From: Variovorax flavidus
GTDB taxonomy: Bacteria; Pseudomonadota; Gammaproteobacteria; Burkholderiales; Burkholderiaceae_C
Assembly (NCBI RefSeq): GCF_030317145.1
Contig: NZ_JASZYE010000001.1
Coordinates: 1,116,001-1,180,000, forward strand
Length of the DNA: 64,000 nt
Direction: 5' to 3'
In this document: in pieces, positions 43,036 to 54,017 of the stretch
Layout of the letters: each line of letters begins with the position of its first letter
Numbering within the stretch: position 1 is the first letter of the stretch
Made by a program: the position numbers and the translations under genes
The notes under the pieces: generated by a model
The model's database searches: none
What the model was told of the DNA's origin: nothing
The model's input: the letters and a program-made list of their open reading frames with translations, nothing else

Positions 43036-45027
43036 TCAGGCGTGCCGCTGCTGCAGCGTCTCGAAGGACACGAGTTCGCCAGCGATCGCGCTGGCCGCCA
43101 CGGTCGGCGGGCTCGCGAGCCAGACCTGACCCGGACCGCCGCGCCCCGGGAAATTGCGATTGATGGCGCTGACCGTGATCTGGTCCTTGCTCGTCGAACC
43201 GCCCGGCCCGCAGTTGCCGCAGGCGCCGCACGACGGCTGCAGCATGCGCGCGCCGACTTTCTCGAAGGCGTCCATGTAGCCCTGCGCAATGCAGTGATCG
43301 CGCACGGCCGTGGTGCCAAACTGAAGGAAGAGCGCGACGTTCGGCGCGACGCGGAGGCCACGGTCCGCGGCCCAGCGCAACACCGCGTGGTAGTGGTCGA
43401 AATTTTCTCGCTTGCCGGCGGTGCATGACCCGCCGTAGGCGATGTCGATGCGGACCGGCCCCTGCACTTCCGCCAACGGCAGCCCGTTGCCGGGGTCGCC
43501 GGGGCGGGCCACCATCGGGGGCACGCTGGCGCAATCGATGACAAGGGTTTCGGCGTAGTCGGCGCCCTCGTCGCTGTGCATCCACGGTTCCAGCGCGAAG
43601 TCGATGCCACGGCGCGCACGCAGAAATCGCACCGTTTCCGCATCAGGCGCGACGATGCCGGTGAAGCCACCGAGCTCGGCCGTCATGTTGGTGAGCGTGG
43701 CCCGCTCGTCGGTGGAAAGCCCCGCGATGGCTTCGCCGCAGAACTCGAACACCTTGCCGACGCCGCCACCGCTGCGAATGAACGGCTGCGCCAGGAGGTG
43801 CAGCACGATGTCCTTCGCAGTCAGGCCCGCCGGCACCCTTCCCTTCAGCACGATGCGCAGCGACTGCGGCACGGTCAGGCGCACGGCGCCGGTGACGAAG
43901 GCGTTGGCCATGTCGGTCGTACCGACACCGAAGGCAACGCAGCCCAGCGCGCCGCTGTGCGGCGTGTGCGAATCGGTGCCGACGACGAGCTGCCCCGGCA
44001 GCGCATAGTGTTCGGCCACCATCGCGTGCGAGATGCCGGCGACATTGCTGCCGTCGTCCAAGGCCGCCTCGGCTTCGCTCAGCGTGCGATGCGAGCGCAG
44101 CGCATAGGCCGCCGCAAATTCGCGCTGCGCCTCGACCATGCGATGCACATTGGGCACCAGGCCGCCGCGCACGTGCGCAGGGCTTTCCTCGACATAGGAG
44201 GTGTGGTCCTCGAACACGATGATCGAGCCGGGCTCGTGCAGCACCAGCGGTCGGCCGAAAGTGGCGTGCAGCATGTGCGCCGCCATGCCGGTGTAGTACT
44301 CGTGGATGAAGCGCCAGTCCGCCCGCACGAAGGCGCCATCGCCCGGCGCGGGATGCGCCTCGGTCAGATCGGTGGCCAGGGCATGGCGTGCCACGATCTT
44401 CTCGAAGAGCGTGCGCGGGCGTGTGTCGTCTGCCTCCGCTGCCGCGGTGATGTCGCGCATGTGCCGCTGGCCGAAGCGAAGCAATCCACCGCTGCAGAGA
44501 ATCGCGGTCGCTAACGCATCCCGACCCGCGACCAGATCCGCGAGCGGGATCGCCTCACCCGCCTGGATGCGGTCGACCAGCCCGAAATCGGTCGAGGTGA
44601 AAAGCCCGATGTTGTCCGCGTTCTGGCGGTAGATGCGCTCGAAGCTCTCGGCGATCACCAGCCGGACGCCGGCCAGCTTTTCCGCGGCGGGACTGTGCTC
44701 GCGCGAGGAGCCCTTGCCATAGCGCTTGCCGGCCACCACGACTTCGACGCCATGGGTGCGGATCGCGTCGGTGCCGATGGGCATTGCATCGTGGCCCGCC
44801 CTGAAGCCGGTGTAGGGGTAGCGCCCGAGCTTGTCGTCGTAGTGCGTGAGGATCGGCAGCGGCGTGATCTCGTCGGTCGACACGTCGTCGCGCAGGGGAC
44901 GCGCCTCGTCGAGCGCAACCTGTTCGCCCTGCAGGCTGCGGGCGACCACATCCGCCGACTGGCTCAGGAAGAGGATGGCCGGAGCGAACCGGAGCGCCTG
45001 GGGGCTGCTTGTCGAGGTGGCTGTCAT
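43036..45027 (-). CDS. Aconitase/isopropylmalate dehydratase-family protein with N-terminal swivel domain
   Basis: 663 residues. The small swivel domain comes first (about 1-190; YGKGSSREHSPAAEKLAGVR, FERIYRQNADNIGLF), and the large Fe-S domain second (about 215-655). This is the reverse of classical aconitase A. Cluster cysteines lie in YGGSCTAGKRENF and LQPSCGACGNCGPGGS. It should hydrate/dehydrate a citrate-like or malate-like acid; LeuCD-like, homoaconitase-like and specialised catabolic roles are all possible. ATG 45027 is used. A LysR gene lies directly upstream on the same strand. Confidence 0.9.
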   Translation of the reverse strand: MTATSTSSPQALRFAPAILFLSQSADVVARSLQGEQVALDEARPLRDDVSTDEITPLPILTHYDDKLGRYPYTGFRAGHDAMPIGTDAIRTHGVEVVVAGKRYGKGSSREHSPAAEKLAGVRLVIAESFERIYRQNADNIGLFTSTDFGLVDRIQAGEAIPLADLVAGRDALATAILCSGGLLRFGQRHMRDITAAAEADDTRPRTLFEKIVARHALATDLTEAHPAPGDGAFVRADWRFIHEYYTGMAAHMLHATFGRPLVLHEPGSIIVFEDHTSYVEESPAHVRGGLVPNVHRMVEAQREFAAAYALRSHRTLSEAEAALDDGSNVAGISHAMVAEHYALPGQLVVGTDSHTPHSGALGCVAFGVGTTDMANAFVTGAVRLTVPQSLRIVLKGRVPAGLTAKDIVLHLLAQPFIRSGGGVGKVFEFCGEAIAGLSTDERATLTNMTAELGGFTGIVAPDAETVRFLRARRGIDFALEPWMHSDEGADYAETLVIDCASVPPMVARPGDPGNGLPLAEVQGPVRIDIAYGGSCTAGKRENFDHYHAVLRWAADRGLRVAPNVALFLQFGTTAVRDHCIAQGYMDAFEKVGARMLQPSCGACGNCGPGGSTSKDQITVSAINRNFPGRGGPGQVWLASPPTVAASAIAGELVSFETLQQRHA

Positions 45028-45082
45028 GCCGAATTCTCGCGGGCGCGCGGCGTGCCGCAAAGCGCGAATACGGCAGATGGGC

Positions 45083-45099
45083 TCTCGCGAAATGCGAGA
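45083..45099. promoter_or_regulatory. Hairpin/dyad between LysR and aconitase-family genes
   Basis: TCTCGC-GAAAT-GCGAGA, perfect 6-base arms, in the 79-bp gap between the LysR stop (45107) and the aconitase-family ATG (45027). It is either an operator for the aconitase-family promoter or a weak intercistronic stem. Confidence 0.35.
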
Positions 45100-45106
45100 T
45101 CGACGC

Positions 45107-45994
45107 CTACCCTCGCAGGCTCTCGATCAAGGCGCCCACCGCGCGAGGCCGCGGCGATTTGCGCAGCGCGTACAGGCGCAGTTCACGCAGCGCCCAGGGC
45201 TCGTCGAGCGCTCGCCGCACAAATTGCGGGTTACCGGCATAGGCAGCGGCTGCGCTCGTGGGAATCACCGCAATGCCGAGCCCGGCTTCGACCATGCGGC
45301 AAACCGCATCGAAACTGCTGACCGACACGGCCGGGGCAAAGGTCCGGTGCAGCTCGGCAGCACGCTCGTGCAGGGAGCGATCGAGCGCCCCGCCCTGATG
45401 AATGCCGATGAGCGGATGTTCAAGCACCTGCGCAAAGCGCAACGCCTTGTGCTTCGCCAGCGCATGCCCGGCCGGCAGCACCACCTGCAAGGGGTCCGTG
45501 GCGAAGGGCCAGGCGTCGAGGCCGCCCGGCACGGCCATGTCGACGCCGATGCCGACATCGGCACGGTCGTCGAGACAGGCCCGGATGACGTCTCGCGTGT
45601 CGTTCTCCTGCAGCGAGACTTCCACCTGGGGGTAAGCCGCCATGAATGCGCGCAAGCGCTCCGGCAGAAAACCGATCACTGCCGACATGTTGGCGTAGAG
45701 ACGCACGGTCCCGCGCACTTCGTCGCCCTCGGTCTGCACTTCGCGCACGAGCGCCTGCAGGTCCTCGTCGATCTTTTCTCCGCGCGCCAGCACCATGCGT
45801 CCGGCATTCGTCAGGGCTACGCCCCTCGGCGACCGGATCAGGAGCGCTGTGCCAAAGGCATGCTCCAGGTCGGCCAGTCGCCTGCTCAGCGCGGACGGGG
45901 CGATGTGCTCCTGCCCGGCCGCACGGACGATCGACCCTGCCCGTGCTGCAGAGACAAACAATCGAAGGCTGTAGGGATCGACGCGACGGGCCAA
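45107..45994 (-). CDS. LysR-family transcriptional regulator
   Basis: 295 residues. Helix-turn-helix AARAGSIVRAAGQEHIAPSA and ALSRRLADLEHAFGTALLIR near the N-terminus, then a standard effector domain. The start is a TTG at 45994; no in-frame ATG lies near it and the conserved region begins within six residues, so the non-ATG start is likely. It lies upstream of, and codirectional with, the aconitase-family gene, which it may regulate, and is divergent from the universal stress gene. Confidence 0.9.
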   Translation of the reverse strand: MARRVDPYSLRLFVSAARAGSIVRAAGQEHIAPSALSRRLADLEHAFGTALLIRSPRGVALTNAGRMVLARGEKIDEDLQALVREVQTEGDEVRGTVRLYANMSAVIGFLPERLRAFMAAYPQVEVSLQENDTRDVIRACLDDRADVGIGVDMAVPGGLDAWPFATDPLQVVLPAGHALAKHKALRFAQVLEHPLIGIHQGGALDRSLHERAAELHRTFAPAVSVSSFDAVCRMVEAGLGIAVIPTSAAAAYAGNPQFVRRALDEPWALRELRLYALRKSPRPRAVGALIESLRG

Positions 45995-46037
45995 GATGAG
46001 AGTGATTGTTCCCTATTCGGAGAGAACGCCACCCGCC

Positions 46038-46055
46038 CTAGGCAATCCCGCCTAG
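46038..46055. promoter_or_regulatory. Inverted repeat in LysR/usp divergent region
   Basis: CTAGGC-AATCCC-GCCTAG, perfect 6-base arms. It lies 44 bp upstream of the LysR start and 82 bp upstream of the stress-protein ATG. A GC hairpin (GGGCGG/CCGCCC) also lies in the leader of the stress-protein gene, about 46105-46123. Confidence 0.4.
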
Positions 46056-46136
46056 ACGCTCGCAGAAGCCTTGCCCGGCGCCCATTCGCGCATTAATCTG
46101 AAGCGGGGCGGCCTCACCCCGCCCGGGAGCGTCGCC

Positions 46137-46583
46137 ATGTATGAACGCATCCTCGTCGCCACCGACGGATCGGAACTGTCGGAGCTTGCCGTCACCAGCG
46201 CCATCGACCTGGCCCTCCTGACGCAGGCGGAGCTGATCGCCGTCAAGGTGGTCCATCACTACCCCGCGAGCTACTTCGAAGGCTCGATGCTGATGAGCCA
46301 GATGGAGGTTTCGCGCCTGCGCGAGCAGGCCGACGTCGAAGCGCAGCGCGTGGTCGATGCCGTCAAGACCACCGCGGACGCAAAGGGCGTGAAAAGCACG
46401 CGCGGAATCATCATGCAGTCGGAGCTGATCTCCGAAGCCATCATCGAAGCCGCCCGCGTGCACAAGTGCGACCTGATCGTGATGGCCTCGCACGGACGCC
46501 GCGGCATCAAGCGCCTGCTGATGGGCAGCGAAACGCTGCACGTGCTGACGCATTCGCACACGCCGGTGCTGGTGCTGCGCTGA
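46137..46583 (+). CDS. Universal stress protein (UspA family)
   Basis: A 148-residue single Usp domain: MYERILVATDGSELSELAVT at the start and the ATP-binding pattern MASHGRRGIKRLLMGSETLH near the end, followed by TPVLVLR. The G-2x-G-9x-G(S/T) pattern is intact, so it is probably the ATP-binding type. Single gene. I chose ATG 46137 because the domain begins there; the longer frame runs through the GC-hairpin leader. Confidence 0.94.
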   Translation: MYERILVATDGSELSELAVTSAIDLALLTQAELIAVKVVHHYPASYFEGSMLMSQMEVSRLREQADVEAQRVVDAVKTTADAKGVKSTRGIIMQSELISEAIIEAARVHKCDLIVMASHGRRGIKRLLMGSETLHVLTHSHTPVLVLR

Positions 46584-46590
46584 CGAGCGC

Positions 46591-47502
46591 TCAGCGCCCC
46601 GTTCCGGCGTCGCGTTGCCGGTCTTCGCGCTTGACTGCGAGATAGGTCGCGAGATCGATCTCGTGGAGTTGCGTCGGGTACATCTCGACAGCCTGGAACC
46701 AGCTGTTCAGGCGCTTGTCGGCCCGCTCCGGCGGCGGTACGGCAAAGCCGTCGAGATAGGCTTCGAGCGTGAGGAAATAGCGCATTGCATTGCGCTCCAC
46801 CAAGCCCCTCAATCCGCGGATGTACTCGGGCCCGCCGTCCGGCGTCTTGCCGACGACGGTGAAGCCCACCTTGTCGCTGCCGAAGGTCGCCAGGTAGGCC
46901 ATGGTCGCAAGCCGGGCCACCATGTTGTGGTCGTAGGCGTAGGCGAAGTGCAGGAAGGTCTGGCGCTCGCCGAGCGGCACGGCTTCGAGCAGCACGCGAT
47001 AGTGGCTGGTGCCCATCGGCCCCGATTCGGCAGAAAGGTCCACCAGCAGGTATTCGCGCGTGGCGTGGGCGACCCGATGGACGAAGGTCAGCTCGAAGGC
47101 CTGGTCGATCGGCTTGTCGTAGCGCGGCACGACGCTGAGCGTGAGCTTTTCGCCGTTGGAGCCATGCTCAGCGCGGCATCGGCGGTTGTTGATGTGCAGG
47201 ATCAGCATCTCGCACCACTGCGACGATCGCTCGAGCGCGCGCCGCACGTCGTCGATCGAGTGATTGACGACTGCATAGACGTCGCCCTGCAGCCCGCCGT
47301 CGGTCTCCATGGAGTCGAGGACGACGGGTCGCTTCAACGGGCTGTCGGCAAGCCTGTCACTGAGCTTGCGATGCAGCTCCCGCATGGCCGGCGCCGATCC
47401 GGCTTCCAGTGTCCCGGCCTGCGAGCCCAAGGCCATCGCAGCGAGCGACAGCCAAAGACCGATGCGGCACCACCGCAGAAACGCGACCAGCAGCTTGTTC
47501 AT
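46591..47502 (-). CDS. Hypothetical exported protein
   Basis: 303 residues from ATG 47502. The leader has a hydrophobic core ([17 protein letters not shown]), so export is likely. The mature part is soluble, with [20 protein letters not shown] resembling the start of a START/SRPBCC-like domain, and a conserved-looking [20 protein letters not shown]. No confident family. It is convergent with the stress-protein gene (7-bp gap) and codirectional with the YgiQ gene upstream. Confidence 0.72.
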   Translation of the reverse strand: MNKLLVAFLRWCRIGLWLSLAAMALGSQAGTLEAGSAPAMRELHRKLSDRLADSPLKRPVVLDSMETDGGLQGDVYAVVNHSIDDVRRALERSSQWCEMLILHINNRRCRAEHGSNGEKLTLSVVPRYDKPIDQAFELTFVHRVAHATREYLLVDLSAESGPMGTSHYRVLLEAVPLGERQTFLHFAYAYDHNMVARLATMAYLATFGSDKVGFTVVGKTPDGGPEYIRGLRGLVERNAMRYFLTLEAYLDGFAVPPPERADKRLNSWFQAVEMYPTQLHEIDLATYLAVKREDRQRDAGTGR

Positions 47503-47555
47503 GCCCGACACCATACACCGCAAGGCACCAGGCCCGTCGCGGCGTTGCTGCCGGC

Positions 47556-49904
<2,349 letters not shown>

Positions 49905-50051
49905 CGGGGATAGGACGGCAAAGGTGCCGCGCAGGCCTGCGGGCCGGGTGGGCCCGTGGTGGGCAACCCACGATTTTAGGGTTTTCCAGTGGTTCTGTCG
50001 CCCTAAATGGCAAAGCACTCAATCCGTGCACTCGCCTTATTGATTGCTTCC

Positions 50052-50069
50052 GTCAATCATTTGATTGAC
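50052..50069. promoter_or_regulatory. Perfect palindrome abutting MarR-GNAT start
   Basis: GTCAATCA-TT-TGATTGAC, perfect 8-base arms, ending one base before the ATG at 50071. An extra half-site TGATTG lies at 50041-50046. Binding there would block transcription or translation initiation of the gene, so autorepression by its MarR domain is likely. Confidence 0.65.
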
Positions 50070-50070
50070 A

Positions 50071-51042
50071 ATGGCAAGTATGTCGACGATTTCACTCCCC
50101 TCGCCCGAGGTCGCCGCCGTCAAGGCGATCCGCCAGTTCAACCGTTTCTACACCCGCCGGATCGGCGTGCTCGACCCCTATCTGGACAGCGATATGTCGC
50201 TGACCGACGTCCGCGTGCTGTACGAACTGGCGCACCGCGAGGCACCCGTGGCCAGCGAGATCGGCAAGGACCTGCACCTGGACGGCGGCTATCTCAGCCG
50301 CATCCTTCGACGCTTCGAGGCCAGTGGCTGGCTCAGCCGCGAGCCCCATCCTCGCGATGCACGTCAGAGCCTGCTGCGCCTGACCGAGGCCGGGCATCAG
50401 GCCTTTGCACCGCTGCAGCAAAGATCGCGCGACGAGGCCACCGCCCTCCTCGCCCCGCTCGCCGCGCCGCAAAGGCTGCAGTTGATCGATGCCATGCAGA
50501 CCGTGCAAGCCTTGCTGGACCCGGCCGCGGCCGCACCGGCAAAAACGCGGGCCGCCGTGCTGCGCGAGCCGGCGCCGGGCGACATGGGATGGGTCGTGCA
50601 ACAGCACGGCGAAATCTATGCACGCGAATACGGCTGGAACAGCGACTTCGAAGCCCTGGTGGCCGACATCGCCGGCCAGTTCCTGCGCAAGTTCCAGCCG
50701 GAATGGGAGCGCTGCTGGATCGCCGAACTCGACGGCGAGCGGGTCGGCGCCGTGTTCGTGGTGCGCAAGTCGCCCACGACGGCCCAATTGCGCATGCTGA
50801 TCCTGAGCCCCAAGGCCCGCGGGCTGGGCCTCGGGGCGCGGCTCACGGACGAATGCATCGCCTTCGCCCGCGGCAAGGGCTACCGGAAGATGGTCCTCTG
50901 GACCAACAGTTGCCTCACTGCCGCGCGTGGCATCTATGCGGCGCGCGGCTTCAGGCTGGTCAAGTCGGAGCCGTACGAAGGCTTCGGGCAGCAACTGGTC
51001 GGCGAAACCTGGGAGTTGAAGTGCGCCCCGCCGGCAGCTTGA
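50071..51042 (+). CDS. MarR-GNAT fusion protein
   Basis: 323 residues: an N-terminal MarR domain (about 1-145; SDMSLTDVRVLYELAHREAP, HLDGGYLSRILRRFEASGWL) joined to a C-terminal GNAT acetyltransferase (about 155-310; MLILSPKARGLGLGARLTDE is the acetyl-CoA loop, then IYAARGFRLVKSEPYEGFG). Such fusions may sense a compound and acetylate it or a related amine. Starts at 50071 and 50080 are both possible, and neither has a visible ribosome site, so a leaderless mRNA is conceivable. It converges on the hydroxyacid operon. Confidence 0.9.
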   Translation: MASMSTISLPSPEVAAVKAIRQFNRFYTRRIGVLDPYLDSDMSLTDVRVLYELAHREAPVASEIGKDLHLDGGYLSRILRRFEASGWLSREPHPRDARQSLLRLTEAGHQAFAPLQQRSRDEATALLAPLAAPQRLQLIDAMQTVQALLDPAAAAPAKTRAAVLREPAPGDMGWVVQQHGEIYAREYGWNSDFEALVADIAGQFLRKFQPEWERCWIAELDGERVGAVFVVRKSPTTAQLRMLILSPKARGLGLGARLTDECIAFARGKGYRKMVLWTNSCLTAARGIYAARGFRLVKSEPYEGFGQQLVGETWELKCAPPAA

Positions 51043-51057
51043 TGTGGCCCGGCGATG

Positions 51058-52053
51058 TCAGGCAACCTCGTTCTGCAGCTTCCCGCCGGCGAGCCAGCGC
51101 CGGAGGTTGTCGATGAACAGCTCGGTCACCCGCGCCGCATTGCCGTCCGAAAAGCCCGCGCTATGGGGCGTCGCGATCACATTGTCCAAGCCCCACAGCG
51201 GGGACTCCGGCGGCAGCGGCTCGTGCGCGAAGACATCGAGGAACGCGCCGCCCAGCTTTCCGCTGGAGAGCGCCTCGATCAGCGCCGGCTCGTCGACCAG
51301 CTCGCCGCGCGCCACATTGACCAGATGCGCCCCCTCCGGCAACAACGCGATCGCGCGCGCGTCGATCAAACCTCGCGTCCGCGACGTCAGCGGGCAGGCC
51401 AGCAACAGCCAGTCGGCGCGCGGGAGCACGCGACCGATTTCCTCGAAAGGCAGCGTTTCGATATCCGCAGCCGCCGGCTCGGCGCTGCTGCGAACCACGA
51501 CGACACGCAGCCCCAGCAGCCTGAGCGACGCAGCGATGTGCTGGCCGATGGGCCCCCAGCCAACGATCACCGCCGTCTGCCCGGCCAGGTCGCGCGGCAA
51601 ACCGGTGCCGATCAGCGGTGCCCACGCACGCTCGCGCTGTGCACGCATGAGCTGGGGAAAACGACGCGCCAGCGCCAGCAGGCCAGCCAGCGCCGTCTGT
51701 GCCACCACGGCCGCATTGGCACCCGATGAAGTGCTGATCGCCACGCCGCGGGCTCGCAGCTCCACGTAGACAGGCCGGTCGGCGCCCGCCGAATGCACAT
51801 GCACCCAGCGCAGGCTCGGTGCACCCAGCATCGCGTCGTAGAACGCCTGTGTCGCGGGCAGCACGGAATGCTTGGTGGACAAGCCGGTGACATCGCGCGT
51901 CACGAAGGCGAGATCGGCGTCGACACCCGCTTGCGGTGCGACGAAGGAATGCGCGCGCGGCCCCATCGCAGATGCAATCGCCGCCCCGACCCGCTCCCGG
52001 GCGGCATCCGACAGCAGGATGCGCAGCGGAGCCATGGCGGAATTGCCGCTCAT
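51058..52053 (-). CDS. D-isomer-specific 2-hydroxyacid dehydrogenase
   Basis: 331 residues. The Rossmann motif is VGWGPIGQHIAASLRLLGLR. Catalytic Arg (NVARGELVDEP), Glu (FAHEPLPPESP) and His (TPHSAGFSDGN) are present, so it should reduce a 2-oxo acid or oxidise a 2-hydroxy acid. ATG 52053 shares ATGA with the Bug stop, hence translational coupling. Together with the Bug receptor and class II aldolase it forms a three-gene catabolic operon distinct from the one at the left end. The sequence differs enough from the enzyme at 384-1358 that they are not recent duplicates. Confidence 0.9.
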   Translation of the reverse strand: MSGNSAMAPLRILLSDAARERVGAAIASAMGPRAHSFVAPQAGVDADLAFVTRDVTGLSTKHSVLPATQAFYDAMLGAPSLRWVHVHSAGADRPVYVELRARGVAISTSSGANAAVVAQTALAGLLALARRFPQLMRAQRERAWAPLIGTGLPRDLAGQTAVIVGWGPIGQHIAASLRLLGLRVVVVRSSAEPAAADIETLPFEEIGRVLPRADWLLLACPLTSRTRGLIDARAIALLPEGAHLVNVARGELVDEPALIEALSSGKLGGAFLDVFAHEPLPPESPLWGLDNVIATPHSAGFSDGNAARVTELFIDNLRRWLAGGKLQNEVA

Positions 52054-53072
52054 TCCGGCGTCGCGCCGGACTCGCGCACGATCACTTTCCATTTCTCGTA
52101 TTCGCGCTGGGTGAACTGCCCGAACTGCGCCGCCGTGCCGCCTACCGGATCAGCGCCCTCGCGGATCATCTGCTCCTCCAGCGACGGCAGGACGTCGTTG
52201 ACCGACTTGTTGAGCAGCACGATGACCGACTCCGGCGTGCCCTTGGGTGCGAAGAATCCGAACCACGACCCTGCGGCGAAACCTGGGAAGCCTTTTTCCG
52301 CCACCGTGGGAACGCCGGGCAGCGACCGCGAGGGCTTGTTGCTGGAGACGGCCAGCGCCCGCAGCTTGCCGGCACGGATGTGCTGGATCACCGAGGGAAT
52401 GGTCGCGAACATGAACTGCAGGCGCCCGGAGAGAAGGTCGTTCAGCGCGTTCGCCCCCTTGTAGGGCACGTGGGTGGTCTCGGTGCCGATGCGTTGGCTC
52501 AGCATGAAGCTCGACAGGTGCGACGAGGTGCCGGTGCCCGTGGAGCCATAGTTGAGCTTGCCGGGATTGGCCTTGGCGTAGGCGACGAATTCCTCGAAGG
52601 TGCTGGCCGGAACCGAGGGATGGACCACCAGCACGTTCGGCACGTCGGCGATCTGCACGATCGGCACCAAGTCCTTCAGCGGGTCGTAGGGCAGGTTCTT
52701 GTAGAGCGTCTGGTTGACCGCGATCGGGCCCACGGAGTTGACGATCAGCGTGTAGCCATCGGGCGCCGAGCGCACCACCGCCTCGGTGCCGATGTTGCCG
52801 CCACCACCGGGCTTGTTGTCGATGACGAAAGGCTGCTTGAGCTGGTCGCCCAGCTTCTGCGCCACCGAGCGGGCCAGGATGTCGGTGGTGCCGCCCGCCG
52901 AGAACGCGATGACGATACGCACCGGCTTGGCCGGGTAGGCTTGGGCAAACGTCGGGGGGGCGAAGATCGACGCGGTCAACGCGACCATTGCCAGGGCCGC
53001 GGCGCGCCGCCGCGGCTGCCACGGCGCTTGGGTCGTTGGATCGGAGACGGCGTCGGAAGGGATCGGGCTCAT
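52050..53072 (-). CDS. Bug-family TTT substrate-binding protein
   Basis: A 340-residue periplasmic receptor. The signal peptide is preceded by an unusually long polar stretch of about 24 residues before the core ALAMVALTASIFAPPTFAQ. The Bug signature is PAKPVRIVIAFSAGGTTD with NKPGGGGNIG. ATG 53072 has GGAGACAACC upstream. It lies between the aldolase and dehydrogenase genes of one operon, so the ligand is probably a hydroxy acid metabolised by them. Transporter membrane genes are absent here. Confidence 0.92.
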   Translation of the reverse strand: MSPIPSDAVSDPTTQAPWQPRRRAAALAMVALTASIFAPPTFAQAYPAKPVRIVIAFSAGGTTDILARSVAQKLGDQLKQPFVIDNKPGGGGNIGTEAVVRSAPDGYTLIVNSVGPIAVNQTLYKNLPYDPLKDLVPIVQIADVPNVLVVHPSVPASTFEEFVAYAKANPGKLNYGSTGTGTSSHLSSFMLSQRIGTETTHVPYKGANALNDLLSGRLQFMFATIPSVIQHIRAGKLRALAVSSNKPSRSLPGVPTVAEKGFPGFAAGSWFGFFAPKGTPESVIVLLNKSVNDVLPSLEEQMIREGADPVGGTAAQFGQFTQREYEKWKVIVRESGATPE

Positions 53073-53102
53073 GGGGTTGTCTCCTTTTTTGTGTTCGATG
53101 AC

Positions 53103-53891
53103 TCAGTCGCGGAAGCTCGGGTCCATACGGTCCAGCTTGCGCAGCAAGGCAGGCCACTCCATGACCCCGTAAGGGCGGCGCGTGCCGGGCTGGTAGTTCT
53201 TCCAGGTGGCTTCCAGCACCGCCGGCGGAACCGGGCGGAAGGGGCTGTTGCAGGCCATGGCCGCGAGTTGCGAGCGGCAAGCCAGCTCCAGCCGATGCAT
53301 CCAGTTGAAGGCTTCGCCCACGGTGTTCCCGACGACGAGCGCACCATGGTTGCGCAGGATCAGCGCCTCCGACTGGCCGAGATCGGCGACCAGCGAGGCC
53401 TGCTCGGCGGTGTCGAGCACGACGCCCTCGTACTCGTGGTACCCGATCTTCAGGAAGCGCATGGCCGTCTGCGTGAGCGGCAGCAGCCCGCAATCCAGCG
53501 AGGACACGGCCATCGATGCCCAGCTATGGGTGTGGATCACGCACGCCACTTCGGGCCGCGCGGCATGCACCGCGCTGTGGATCACATAGCCGGCCTTGTT
53601 GACGCCGTAGCCCAGATCGCCGAAATCCGGCTTGGACAGGATGTTGCCTTCGTGGTCGACCTTGACCAGGCTCGACGCCGTGATCTCCTCGTACATCATC
53701 CCGTAGGCATTGATGAGGAAGGCGCCGTCCTCCCCCGGCACCCGCGCCGAAATGTGGTTGGCGATCATGTCGGCCATGCCGTAGAACTCGATCAGCCGAT
53801 AGCAGGCAGCCAGATCGACACGGGCTTGCCATTCGGCGGGCGAGCACTGGCTCTTCATGGAAGGAATGGCCAAAGTGCCGGGCGTCGTCAT
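53103..53891 (-). CDS. Class II aldolase/adducin-family protein
   Basis: 262 residues. Zinc-binding histidines lie in CVIHTHSWASMAV and LRNHGALVVGNTV, and the N-terminal ACYRLIEFYGMADMIANHIS is standard for the fold. The family contains fuculose- and rhamnulose-phosphate aldolases, decarboxylases and aldolases of hydroxy acids. First gene of the operon with Bug and 2-hydroxyacid dehydrogenase, suggesting cleavage or decarboxylation of an imported hydroxy acid. ATG 53891 follows GGAGACAACG. Confidence 0.9.
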   Translation of the reverse strand: MTTPGTLAIPSMKSQCSPAEWQARVDLAACYRLIEFYGMADMIANHISARVPGEDGAFLINAYGMMYEEITASSLVKVDHEGNILSKPDFGDLGYGVNKAGYVIHSAVHAARPEVACVIHTHSWASMAVSSLDCGLLPLTQTAMRFLKIGYHEYEGVVLDTAEQASLVADLGQSEALILRNHGALVVGNTVGEAFNWMHRLELACRSQLAAMACNSPFRPVPPAVLEATWKNYQPGTRRPYGVMEWPALLRKLDRMDPSFRD

Positions 53892-54017
53892 GCGTTGTCT
53901 CCTCGTGAGAGGAGCAACTTTAGGCAGCCGGCACCCGGAGCGCCAGTGCGCCCGGGGCAAGGGGTCTTCAGCGTTCGTGAAGGCGCGGCCAGCGCGTCTG
54001 CTGGCTGGGTGACGGCT

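Noticed and set aside
49905..50064. Hairpin GTGGG-CAA-CCCAC upstream of the YgiQ gene as a riboswitch
   Set aside because: Only one short stem is visible and it matches no riboswitch class known to me.
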